DNA of 9,954 nucleotides from Gammaproteobacteria bacterium (GTDB taxonomy: Bacteria > Pseudomonadota > Gammaproteobacteria > Steroidobacterales > Steroidobacteraceae). Shown here piece after piece: positions 1 to 5,542 of the stretch. The notes below the pieces were generated by a model. That model saw only the letters and a list, made by a program, of their open reading frames with translations. It had not been told where the DNA came from and searched no databases. Position numbers and translations under genes: made by a program. The stretch spans positions 1-9,954 of the forward strand of contig JASHTN010000102.1 of the NCBI GenBank assembly GCA_030040525.1. The letters run 5' to 3'. Position 1 is the first letter of the stretch. Each line of letters opens with the position of its first letter.

Positions 1-2
1 CC

Positions 3-383
3 GGCCCCACGGCGCTCCCTGCCGGGATCACCGACACGACGTGGCGTCGCTTCTTCGATGCCGCGGAGCCGGTGCATGCGCTGGTGGCGGAGCAGGGGCA
101 GTGCCTCGTCGGTCTCGCCCACTACCTTTTCCATCGCAGCACTATCGCGCTCGAGCCGGTGTGCTATCTGCAGGATCTGTTCACGGCCGGCGACCGGCGC
201 GGCAAGGGTGTGGGCCGGGCGCTCATCGAGGCCGTCTACTCGCGGGCGCGCGCCGCGGGTGCCCGACGGGTCTATTGGCTGACGCACGAGAGCAATGTGG
301 TCGCGCAGCGCCTCTACGACCGCATCGCCCGGCGTTCCGGATTCATCGTCTACCGCCAAGAACTGCCGGACGAGTCAAGGTGA
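3..383 (+). CDS. GNAT family N-acetyltransferase (5' truncated by window edge)
   Basis: The reading frame is open to the left edge, so the true start lies outside; about 126 C-terminal residues are visible, most of a typical 145-160-residue single-domain GNAT. The acetyl-CoA pyrophosphate-binding loop (motif A) is clear: a beta strand ending in CYLQDLF is followed by DRRGKGVGRALI, which fits the R/Q-x-x-G-x-G/A signature. Downstream, the segment around YWLTHESNVVAQRLYDR fits motif B, with the asparagine and tyrosine usual in this fold, and the protein ends in a strand reading SGFIVYRQEL. Family knowledge indicates transfer of an acetyl group from acetyl-CoA to an amine in the cytoplasm; the acceptor cannot be predicted. 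The internal GTG at 72 would cut into the N-terminal half of the domain and is not a credible start. About 150 nt separate it from coaX, so a shared transcript is uncertain. Confidence 0.88.
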   Translation, partial: GPTALPAGITDTTWRRFFDAAEPVHALVAEQGQCLVGLAHYLFHRSTIALEPVCYLQDLFTAGDRRGKGVGRALIEAVYSRARAAGARRVYWLTHESNVVAQRLYDRIARRSGFIVYRQELPDESR

Positions 384-437
384 GGAGAGCGGCTGGGGCG
401 CCGCGTTCGTTGCGCACCCGGTGGCGAATCTATACCG

Positions 438-461
438 TCCGGCTTAGGTTCCGGCTTGGGT
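438..461. repeat. Tandem 12-bp direct repeat upstream of coaX
   Basis: Two adjacent copies of TCCGGCTTRGGT (438-449 and 450-461) differ at one base (A versus G). They lie in the 154-nt gap between the acetyltransferase stop and coaX, about 80 nt before the coaX start. A possible weak -10 (TATACC, 431-436) lies just before them, without a good -35. The repeats could be a regulator site or a chance duplication; nothing here distinguishes these. Confidence 0.45.
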
Positions 462-537
462 ATTCGGTCGTGCGGCCGCTCGTGTCTGCGGCGATGTGCG
501 GCGGCTATGTTGGGTGTGAGGTTACGAGGCCCGGCGG

Positions 538-1338
538 ATGACTGTGCTCCTGGTCGACATCGGCAATAGCCGCATCAAGTGGGCGCGGCTCGACGGTGGG
601 AGCTTTGGACCGCGGCGCGCAGCGGCACACCTGGGCTGGAGCCGCGCGGACTACGGGCGGCGGCTGTTCAAGGGCGCGCGGACCGTGGAGCTGGCCGTGG
701 TGTCGAGTGTTGCCGGACCGCACGTGAACCGGGCGCTCGCGGCGGCGGCGCGGCGGGCGGGGGCGAGCGTACGGTTCGTCAAGGTGCCGCGGCGGGGCGG
801 CGGTGTCACGGTCGGGTATGCCGAGCCCTGGAGACTCGGGGTCGACAGGTTCGTGGCGGCGGTGGGGGCGCACGCGCTCTTCGCCGGCGTGCCGCTGTGC
901 GTGGTCGGGGTGGGGACGGCGCTGACGATCGATCTCGTAGGCGCGGACGGGCGGCACCGGGGCGGGGTGATCATCCCGGGGCCGACGCTCATGGTGGAGA
1001 CGCTCCTCGACCGGACGCACGGGATCCGGCGGCGGGCACAGGGCGGACGCGCGGTCGTGGTCGGCAGGAGTCTCTTCGGGCGCTCGACGCGCGCAGGCGT
1101 CGTCCAGGGGGCGCGGTATGCAGCGGCGGCGACCATCGATCAGGCGGTGGAGCAGGCGGGCAGGCTGGTTGGGCGCAGGCCGCTCGTGGTGCTGACGGGC
1201 GGGGGTGCGCCGGCGGTGCGCGGGCTGTTGCGCAGTCACTGGGTGCTGGTGCCGGACCTGGTGCTGCGGGGGCTCGGGGTTCTCTGCAGAGCGCAGGCAC
1301 CCGGACGCACGAGTCAAGGACCTAAGCGCCGCCGTTGA
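538..1338 (+). CDS. coaX: Type III pantothenate kinase
   Basis: CoaX carries out the first step of coenzyme A synthesis, ATP-dependent phosphorylation of pantothenate to 4'-phosphopantothenate, in the cytoplasm; it is an ASKHA-fold enzyme usually needing a monovalent cation and not inhibited by CoA. The 266-residue length is normal for the family. Visible motifs are the N-terminal phosphate loop DIGNSRIKW (residues 7-15), RLGVDRF near residue 100, whose Asp is the expected catalytic base, GVGTALTID (phosphate 2 motif) and GGVIIPGPTLM. The aspartate that usually precedes GTA in the third motif is glycine here; I recall the same glycine in Xanthomonas CoaX, so this is probably a lineage variant rather than inactivation. 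The ATG at 538 has a GAGG Shine-Dalgarno at 526-529 and places the motif at the usual distance from the N-terminus. Only this and the next gene are closely coupled. Confidence 0.94.
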   Translation: MTVLLVDIGNSRIKWARLDGGSFGPRRAAAHLGWSRADYGRRLFKGARTVELAVVSSVAGPHVNRALAAAARRAGASVRFVKVPRRGGGVTVGYAEPWRLGVDRFVAAVGAHALFAGVPLCVVGVGTALTIDLVGADGRHRGGVIIPGPTLMVETLLDRTHGIRRRAQGGRAVVVGRSLFGRSTRAGVVQGARYAAAATIDQAVEQAGRLVGRRPLVVLTGGGAPAVRGLLRSHWVLVPDLVLRGLGVLCRAQAPGRTSQGPKRRR

Positions 1339-1355
1339 GTCTACAATCGGCGCTC

Positions 1356-2138
1356 GTGCGCAACGCTTTCCTCGCGCTGCTCGTTGTCAACGTCGCGTAC
1401 TTCGCGTGGGCCGAGTGGATCGACGTGCCGAAGGCGCCGGCAGTGAACCAGGCTGCCGCGCGGCTGCCGCGCCTCAAGCTCGTGAGCGAGCTGCCGCCGT
1501 CCGGGGCGCCATCGGCGCAGCCGCGTCGCACGACCTACAACCAGTACTCGGACACGGCGCCCTGCATGTCGGTCGGCCCCTTCGTCGATATCCTCTCCAG
1601 CGCTCAGGCGGCGGAGATTCTCAGGGCAAAGGGCTTCGAGCCGCGCCAGCGGGCGGCCGTCGGCGACATGCTCGAGCAGTACTGGGTGTCGGTCGCGGGG
1701 GCGAAGAGCGATGCCGAGACGCTGCGCGAGCTCAAGACACTCGCCGACCACGGCATCAAGGACGCGGAGCCGATGCCGGACGACCCGAATCACCTGATCT
1801 CCGCCGGGCTCTTCACGGACCGTGAGCATGCGGAGAAGCGCGCGGACGCGGTGCGGCACCTCGGGCTGGGCGCCGAGATCAGCGAGCGGAAGCTTCCATC
1901 GGCCGTGTACTGGGTGGATCTGACGCCACAGGTGGGACTGCACTCGGTGCCGCTGCAGGCGCTGTTCGCGGCGGGCGTGAACACGAAGATCGGGGTGCAG
2001 CCGTGTCCGGCGCCGGCCGGGGCGCAGGCGGCGAGTCAGACCACCTCGGCAGGGGGAGCGAGTGCTCTCGAGGCGGCTGGGCCGGGGAGTGCGCAGGCAG
2101 CGCAACCGACGGTCGCAGGGACGCCGAAGCTGCAGTAA
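1356..2138 (+). CDS. Membrane-anchored SPOR-domain protein
   Basis: From the GTG at 1356 the 260-residue product begins with a short basic end and a hydrophobic segment (about 4-19, followed by WAEW), an uncleaved inner-membrane anchor typical of bitopic SPOR proteins, which bind denuded septal peptidoglycan in the periplasm. A linker rich in Ala, Pro and Arg follows. Two similar stretches come next, at about 70-113 (SVGPF ... EQYWVSV) and 147-189 (SAGLFTD ... AVYWVDL); the second reads like a classical SPOR core. The last 45 residues are Ala/Gly/Ser/Gln-rich and probably disordered. A TTG at 1335, overlapping the coaX stop, would add seven residues and has AAGGA 14 nt before it; GTG was preferred because the anchor then starts in the usual way. 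The coaX-SPOR order is, as I recall, common in xanthomonad-like genomes. The substrate or partner is unknown. Confidence 0.8.
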   Translation: MRNAFLALLVVNVAYFAWAEWIDVPKAPAVNQAAARLPRLKLVSELPPSGAPSAQPRRTTYNQYSDTAPCMSVGPFVDILSSAQAAEILRAKGFEPRQRAAVGDMLEQYWVSVAGAKSDAETLRELKTLADHGIKDAEPMPDDPNHLISAGLFTDREHAEKRADAVRHLGLGAEISERKLPSAVYWVDLTPQVGLHSVPLQALFAAGVNTKIGVQPCPAPAGAQAASQTTSAGGASALEAAGPGSAQAAQPTVAGTPKLQ

Positions 2139-2172
2139 GAGCAACCCGCAGAGGACAGCGGCAGATGGTGCC

Positions 2173-2186
2173 CGGCCGCGCGGCCG
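2173..2186. repeat. Perfect 14-bp GC palindrome after the SPOR gene
   Basis: CGGCCGCGCGGCCG reads the same on both strands and lies 35 nt past the SPOR-gene stop. There is no T-rich tract after it, so it is at best a weak or factor-assisted transcription end. In such GC-rich DNA it could also be chance. Confidence 0.35.
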
Positions 2187-2193
2187 CTCTGCG

Positions 2194-2225
2194 CGGACAT
2201 TGTGTCCTACGGACACTGTGTCCTA
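2194..2225. promoter_or_regulatory. Tandem palindromic operator before the HTH gene
   Basis: Two directly adjacent 16-bp units (2194-2209 and 2210-2225) are identical at 15 of 16 bases. Each contains a 13-bp inverted repeat, GGACA-NTG-TGTCC (2195-2207 and 2211-2223). The junction forms a further inverted repeat, GTGTCC-TAC-GGACAC (2202-2216). The array ends 10 nt before the ATG of the small helix-turn-helix gene, where an autoregulator would bind to block its own promoter. Sites 16 bp apart suggest two dimers bound side by side. That the neighbouring protein is the ligand is an inference from position. Confidence 0.65.
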
Positions 2226-2229
2226 GACT
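2200..2229 (+). promoter_or_regulatory. Possible promoter of the HTH gene, leaderless
   Basis: TAGACT (2224-2229) matches four of six -10 consensus bases and is preceded, 18 bp upstream, by TTGTGT (2200-2205), a weak -35. Transcription from it would start at about 2236, the A of the ATG. No Shine-Dalgarno is visible before that ATG, which fits a leaderless message. The promoter would lie inside the palindromic array, consistent with repression. Confidence 0.35.
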
Positions 2230-2235
2230 GGCCGG

Positions 2236-2475
2236 ATGGACCGGGTGCAGCTTCGCAGGCTCCTCGACAAGGCCGGGTTGACGCAGGTCGAGGCCGGCCG
2301 GCTCATAGGCGTGACCGACCGGACCATGCGGCGCTACGTCTCGGGTGCAACGCCCGTGCCTCGCGTGGTGGTCTGTGCGCTCCTCTACGTCATCCACGTG
2401 CAGGAGGAGCTGGAGAGCGAGCCCGTGAGGAATGCCATCGCGAGACTCATCAAGCGGCAGTGGCGAACCAAATGA
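2236..2475 (+). CDS. Small helix-turn-helix DNA-binding protein
   Basis: The 79-residue product is almost entirely one XRE/Cro-like DNA-binding domain. Helix 1 covers about residues 4-13, the turn-forming helix 2 starts at TQVEAGRLIG (16-25), and the recognition helix is around TDRTMRRYVSG (27-37), followed by PVPRVV, typical of small proteobacterial proteins of this type. The C-terminal helix (about 47-77) has acidic then basic residues and may serve dimerisation. No ligand-binding, peptidase or membrane part is present. It is probably an autoregulated repressor, because a tandem palindrome lies directly in front of the ATG; its other targets are unknown. The ATG at 2236 was chosen because the domain begins right there and the upstream frame is occupied by the operator. 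It is followed on the opposite strand by tRNA-Thr. A phage Cro-like relic is possible but no phage gene is nearby. Confidence 0.75.
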   Translation: MDRVQLRRLLDKAGLTQVEAGRLIGVTDRTMRRYVSGATPVPRVVVCALLYVIHVQEELESEPVRNAIARLIKRQWRTK

Positions 2476-2545
2476 GCGGGAGACCGCGCGTGATCAGCAA
2501 GGGGAGCGGCCTCTGAAACGCGCGCCGCCGCCTGATAAGGGTCGG

Positions 2546-2617
2546 TGCCGCCGGTCTGGATTGAACAGACGACCTGCCGCTTACAAGGCGGCTGCTCTAC
2601 CACTGAGCTACGGCGGC
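2546..2617 (-). tRNA. tRNA-Thr(UGU)
   Basis: The reverse complement folds into a complete cloverleaf of 72 nt. It has a 7-bp acceptor stem (GCCGCCG with CGGCGGC), D-arm GCUC/GAGC with loop AGUGGUA, anticodon stem GCCGC/GCGGC with loop CUUGUAA, variable loop AGGUC and T-arm GUCUG/CAGAC with loop UUCAAUC. The anticodon UGU (2583-2585 on the plus strand) reads ACA and, by wobble, other ACN threonine codons. The discriminator is A. The next three genomic bases read CCG rather than CCA, so the mature 3' end must be made or repaired by tRNA nucleotidyltransferase. All conserved positions checked (U8, A14, G18-G19, U33, G53-C61, U54-U55-C56, A58) are present, so the gene looks functional. Confidence 0.96.
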
Positions 2618-2627
2618 GCGGGCGGGG

Positions 2628-2633
2628 ATTGTA
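2628..2633 (-). promoter_or_regulatory. -10 element of the tRNA-Thr promoter
   Basis: On the minus strand TACAAT (five of six consensus bases) lies 10 nt before the 5' end of the tRNA, followed by a C/G-only stretch up to the tRNA start. Such a GC-rich discriminator is typical of stringently controlled stable-RNA promoters. No convincing -35 is seen at 16-18 bp, where the sequence is GC-rich. Confidence 0.55.
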
Positions 2634-2652
2634 CGCCAAGGGCGCGCAGTCT

Positions 2653-2675
2653 GGCCGCCGCCGCCAGCGGCGGCC
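2653..2675 (-). terminator. GC hairpin after the aldo/keto reductase gene
   Basis: A 9-bp perfect stem (GGCCGCCGC with GCGGCGGCC) and a 5-nt loop begin 3 nt after the reductase stop. No U-tract follows on the minus strand, so intrinsic termination would be inefficient. It also covers the expected -35 region of the tRNA promoter. It may protect the mRNA end instead. Confidence 0.35.
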
Positions 2676-2678
2676 CGT

Positions 2679-3635
2679 TCAGGCCCCCGGATACGCCGCA
2701 TCCAACGTGTGGAGATCGCCCGGCGTCAGTGCCAGTGAAAGCGCCACAGCGTTCTCCCTGACATGCGCCGGAGAGCCGGATTCGGGAATTGCAATCACGT
2801 TGCCGCTGCGAATGACCCAGGCCAGCGCCACGGCGGCGGCCGAGCATCCATGCGCGGCGCCGATCTGCGCCGGCGTGCGGTCACCTACCACGAGGTTTCT
2901 GTCGCCGCCGAGCGGGGAATAGGCCATCACCGGCAGATTGTGCTGTTTGCACCATGGCAGAAGGTCCCGCTCGATGTGACGGTTGTTGAGACTGTACGGA
3001 ACCTGGTTGGTTGCGCAGCGACGGCCATCGGGAACACGAAAGAGATCTTCCATCTGGCCAGTGTCGAAGTTGGATACGCCCCAGGCGCGAATCTTGCCCG
3101 CCGCGCGTAACTTTTCGAATCCCGCTACCACGGCGGAGAATTGCGTGTTGGGCACCGGCCAATGCAGCAGATAGAGATCGAGATGATCGGTGCGGAGACG
3201 AGCGAGGCTCGCCTCACAAGCCCGCTCCATGCCGTCTGCGGACGCCTCGCTGGCCTCCACCTTGGAAACCAGGAATACCCGGTCGCGCTCTGCGGCGATC
3301 GCCTGACCGATCAATCCCTCGGAGCGGCCGTTGCCGTAATCTCCCGAGGTGTCGATCAAGGTCATGCCGAGCGCAATCCCGGTGCGCAGCGCCTCCTCTT
3401 CATCGCTCTGCGGATGCCTTCCGCGGCCGAGATGCGACGAGCCTTGACCGAGCGCCGCGACGCTGGTGCCGTCCGGAAGCTTTACGCTGCGCGCCGCACG
3501 CGGCGATGCCGCGCCAGTGGCAGGAAGCTGTGCGCCTGCCGGCACGCGAGGCATGGCAGTCAGGGCTGGAATCGCCAGGCCGAAAGCCGCGCAGCGGGTG
3601 GTGAATTGACGTCGGTTAAGCAGTGACTTGTTCAT
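2679..3635 (-). CDS. Tat-exported aldo/keto reductase
   Basis: The product has 318 residues. The N-terminus carries a twin-arginine signal: NRRQFTT (7-13), then a moderately hydrophobic stretch (about 15-28) and an Ala/Pro-rich linker to about residue 49. The rest is an aldo/keto reductase (alpha/beta)8 barrel. The catalytic tetrad is visible as D95 and Y100 in LIDTSGDYG, K125 in LVSKVE and H158 in LYLLHWP. Further marks are GVSNFD, the AYSPLG strand and a C-terminal nucleotide-binding stretch IPESGSPAHVREN. Family enzymes reduce aldehydes or ketones with NADPH; the substrate is unknown. Export in folded form through Tat suggests periplasmic work with a pre-bound cofactor. The ATG at 3635 has a strong Shine-Dalgarno (AGGAGG, 8 nt spacing). 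It is divergent from the GFA-family gene, with a 208-nt gap between them. Confidence 0.93.
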   Translation of the reverse strand: MNKSLLNRRQFTTRCAAFGLAIPALTAMPRVPAGAQLPATGAASPRAARSVKLPDGTSVAALGQGSSHLGRGRHPQSDEEEALRTGIALGMTLIDTSGDYGNGRSEGLIGQAIAAERDRVFLVSKVEASEASADGMERACEASLARLRTDHLDLYLLHWPVPNTQFSAVVAGFEKLRAAGKIRAWGVSNFDTGQMEDLFRVPDGRRCATNQVPYSLNNRHIERDLLPWCKQHNLPVMAYSPLGGDRNLVVGDRTPAQIGAAHGCSAAAVALAWVIRSGNVIAIPESGSPAHVRENAVALSLALTPGDLHTLDAAYPGA

Positions 3636-3643
3636 AGGGTCGA

Positions 3644-3649
3644 CCTCCT
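3644..3649 (-). promoter_or_regulatory. Strong ribosome binding site of the reductase gene
   Basis: On the minus strand AGGAGG stands 8 nt before the ATG at 3635. It is the best Shine-Dalgarno in the window and fixes the start that keeps the whole Tat signal. It implies more efficient translation than the coupled genes of the right-hand operon. Confidence 0.75.
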
Positions 3650-3760
3650 ATCGGTATGGCATCCCTGGCGACTCTGGTCATGCGCGGACATTCTGCCGGG
3701 TGAGCACAAGCATGAACACGCCACGCGAAAAGTATGAGCGCTGCAGGTGCCAATTGCACG

Positions 3761-3788
3761 TCGAGAATGGGTGCTCTGTAGCTATAAG
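3761..3788 (+). promoter_or_regulatory. Candidate promoter of the GFA-family gene with overlapping inverted repeat
   Basis: TCGAGA (3761-3766, four of six -35 bases) and TATAAG (3783-3788, five of six -10 bases) are 16 bp apart and would start transcription near 3795, about 49 nt before the ATG. An inverted repeat TGCTCT...AGAGCA (3772-3777 with 3787-3792, 9-bp spacer) covers the -10 and may be a regulator site. This is a sequence-only prediction. Confidence 0.38.
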
Positions 3789-3843
3789 AGCAACGCCCCT
3801 ATGATTGAGGTCCTGGTCGCGAGCTGCGAATGGAGCGTTAGCA

Positions 3844-4260
3844 ATGACGGCCTACGAAGGCGGATGTCTGTGCGGAAAGGTCAGGTTTCGGGTCGCCGCC
3901 GCGGCCATTGAAACCGGTTACTGCCACTGCCGCATGTGCCAGCGCAACAGCGGCGCGCCGGTCGTCGCCTGGGCTACGTTCCCCGCCGCGACTTTTTCCT
4001 GGACGGCGGGGTCGCCGGCGACATACGTGTCCTCGCCCAAGGTCAGCCGGCAGTTCTGTGCAGACTGTGGCAGCTATCTTGTCTTCCGGCACGAGGGCTC
4101 GACCGAGGTCAGCGTCAACACGACCGCGTTGGACGATCCCGGCTCTTTCCCGCCGCGCATGCATATCTTTGTCGAGAGCCGGATTCCCTGGTTCCGCACC
4201 GACGACAAGCTGCCGCAGTACGTTGGTTATGGACCGCTCGGGCCAGGCGGCAACGCTTGA
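3844..4260 (+). CDS. GFA / CENP-V family zinc-binding protein
   Basis: The 138-residue product is a complete single GFA (glutathione-dependent formaldehyde-activating enzyme-like) domain. The conserved cysteines are present: C8 and C10 in GGCLCGKVRF, C27, C29 and C32 in YCHCRMC, and C72 and C75 in FCADCGSYL. In the family they form one structural and one catalytic zinc site. The founding member was proposed to speed up S-hydroxymethylglutathione formation; most relatives have no proven substrate, so a role in thiol-adduct or aldehyde chemistry is only an inference. The ATG at 3844 follows GGAG with 8 nt spacing and gives the usual short lead before the first Cys pair; the in-frame TTG at 3805 would add 13 unconserved residues. 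The stop is 7 nt from the stop of the convergent aldolase-fold gene, with no clear bidirectional terminator between them. Confidence 0.9.
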   Translation: MTAYEGGCLCGKVRFRVAAAAIETGYCHCRMCQRNSGAPVVAWATFPAATFSWTAGSPATYVSSPKVSRQFCADCGSYLVFRHEGSTEVSVNTTALDDPGSFPPRMHIFVESRIPWFRTDDKLPQYVGYGPLGPGGNA

Positions 4261-4267
4261 GGCGCGA

Positions 4268-5035
4268 CTATTCCCGATATCCGGGATTCGATCGATCAAG
4301 CTTTCGCAGCAGCCCCGGCCATACGAGGTTGCTTCCCAGTCCTCGCGTCACCTGGCTGGCCGCGGCGCGAATGCCGCGGAGGATGGCTTCGGGTATCCGG
4401 ATCAATTCCTGTTCGCCGCTTTGAGCACGCACTTGGATCGCGCACGCGGCTTCGAAGATATACATGTACAGAAAGGCATCGGCCGGTGAGGAGCCGGCCG
4501 TCAGCAGCCCGTGATTGCGCAGCATCAGATAGGACTTGTCGCCGAGGTCCGCGACCAGGCGCGGCTGTTCGGCGGCATCGAGCGCGAGGCCCTCGTAGTC
4601 GTGATAGGCCAAGGACGACAGCACGAAGAGCGATTGCTGTGAGATCGGAAGCAACCCCTGCTTTTGTGCCGCGACGGCGACGCCGTTGAGCGAATGGATG
4701 TGCATGACGCAGGCGACATCCTTGCGCGCCGCATGAATGCAGCTGTGAATCGTGAATCCGGCCGGGTTGATCTCGTGGGGCGAGTCCATGACCTTACGGC
4801 CGCCGAGATCGATCTTGACGAGCGAGGAGGCGGTGATTTCCTCGAACATCATGCCGTAGGGATTGATCAGAAAATGCTGCTCCGATCCGGGAACCCGCGC
4901 CGACACGTGAGTGAAGACGAGGTCATCCCAGCCGTAGAGCGCAACGAGACGATACGCGGCCGCGAGATTCACGCGCACGTCCCATTCGGCGGCGCTGACC
5001 TGCTGTCTCACCGAGCCGGCCGCCTCGTGTTGCAT
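4268..5035 (-). CDS. Class II aldolase/adducin family protein
   Basis: The 255-residue product is one class II aldolase/adducin domain, of usual length. Marks are FTHVSARVPG (41-50), the INPYG strand (57-61), NPAGFTIHSCIH (90-101), the zinc-binding pair H112 and H114 in MHIHS, and a third ligand H175 in RNHGLL. Fuculose-phosphate aldolase has a catalytic Glu (PSSE motif) where this protein has NPAG, as in adducin-like members, so classical sugar-phosphate aldol cleavage is doubtful even though the metal site is intact. Relatives include decarboxylases and proteins of unknown activity. It is the last gene of the right-hand operon: its ATG follows directly after the TGA of the membrane-protein gene with no base between, which implies translational coupling. 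Its setting among acyl-CoA genes suggests a hydroxy- or keto-acid intermediate as substrate, which is an inference. Confidence 0.88.
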   Translation of the reverse strand: MQHEAAGSVRQQVSAAEWDVRVNLAAAYRLVALYGWDDLVFTHVSARVPGSEQHFLINPYGMMFEEITASSLVKIDLGGRKVMDSPHEINPAGFTIHSCIHAARKDVACVMHIHSLNGVAVAAQKQGLLPISQQSLFVLSSLAYHDYEGLALDAAEQPRLVADLGDKSYLMLRNHGLLTAGSSPADAFLYMYIFEAACAIQVRAQSGEQELIRIPEAILRGIRAAASQVTRGLGSNLVWPGLLRKLDRSNPGYRE

Positions 5036-5542
5036 TCAGTGCGCCGCCTCCGCCGCCTGCGCCGCGCCGGGCGCCCCGATGATCCTGCAGACGACGATCG
5101 TGGCGCCGATCAGCAAGCCGCCGCCCGCCGCCTCCATGAGCAGCCACAGCGGGGGATTGGGGTGTGGCACCGCTAACGCGAGGCCCGCGACCGTGAAGAA
5201 CATGAAGGTATAGTTGTTGAGAAGCAGCGGGATCATTTCGCCGAACGCGAAGATCGCGTAAACGGCGGCCAAAATGTACAGCAGCCGGGCCCATTCGGCG
5301 CCGATCAGGTGTGCGAGGGCGCCGATGACGAGCGGTGCAAGCATCACGAGTCCGATACCGACCGCGCTGCCGATCAGAATGTGCGGCGACCTCTTCGGGT
5401 TCATGTGTTCGCCGAAGAAGAGGACCCAGGCCACGAACGCCGGCCATGCCGGCAGCTCGAGACGGGCGGCGATGAGCTCGGTGATGACGATGAAGGCGAG
5501 CACATAGAGACCAAGAATCAGGCGGCGGCGGTTGAACTTCAT
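5036..5542 (-). CDS. Multi-pass membrane protein of unknown function
   Basis: I do not recognise the family. The 168-residue product has a basic start (KFNRRR) and five or six likely membrane segments, roughly at 8-26, 32-45, 54-78, 86-107, 110-125 and 133-152, then an Ala-rich tail. No signal peptidase site, ATPase or transporter signature is visible. Charged or polar residues inside the membrane zone include FFGEHMNPKR (42-51) and FGEMIP (100-105), whose acidic residues could line a path. It resembles small inner-membrane proteins of the DUF1097 kind in layout, but that is only an impression. Its ATG overlaps the stop of the small dehydrogenase gene (ATGA), and its own stop abuts the aldolase-fold gene, so it is certainly made with them. 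A transport, sensing or assembly role for the operon's substrate is possible but unproven. Confidence 0.75.
   Translation of the reverse strand: MKFNRRRLILGLYVLAFIVITELIAARLELPAWPAFVAWVLFFGEHMNPKRSPHILIGSAVGIGLVMLAPLVIGALAHLIGAEWARLLYILAAVYAIFAFGEMIPLLLNNYTFMFFTVAGLALAVPHPNPPLWLLMEAAGGGLLIGATIVVCRIIGAPGAAQAAEAAH

Noticed and set aside
505..1317. 270-codon minus-strand frame opposite coaX
   Set aside because: His/Pro/Arg-rich shadow of a well-supported kinase gene.
1341..2216. 291-codon minus-strand frame opposite the SPOR gene
   Set aside because: Arg/Pro/Leu-rich shadow of the plus-strand gene with no recognisable motif.
4272..4286. Small inverted repeat (TCCCG-ATATC-CGGGA) near the convergent gene ends as a terminator
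   Set aside because: Only a 5-bp stem without a T-tract, and it lies within the coding end of the aldolase-fold gene.
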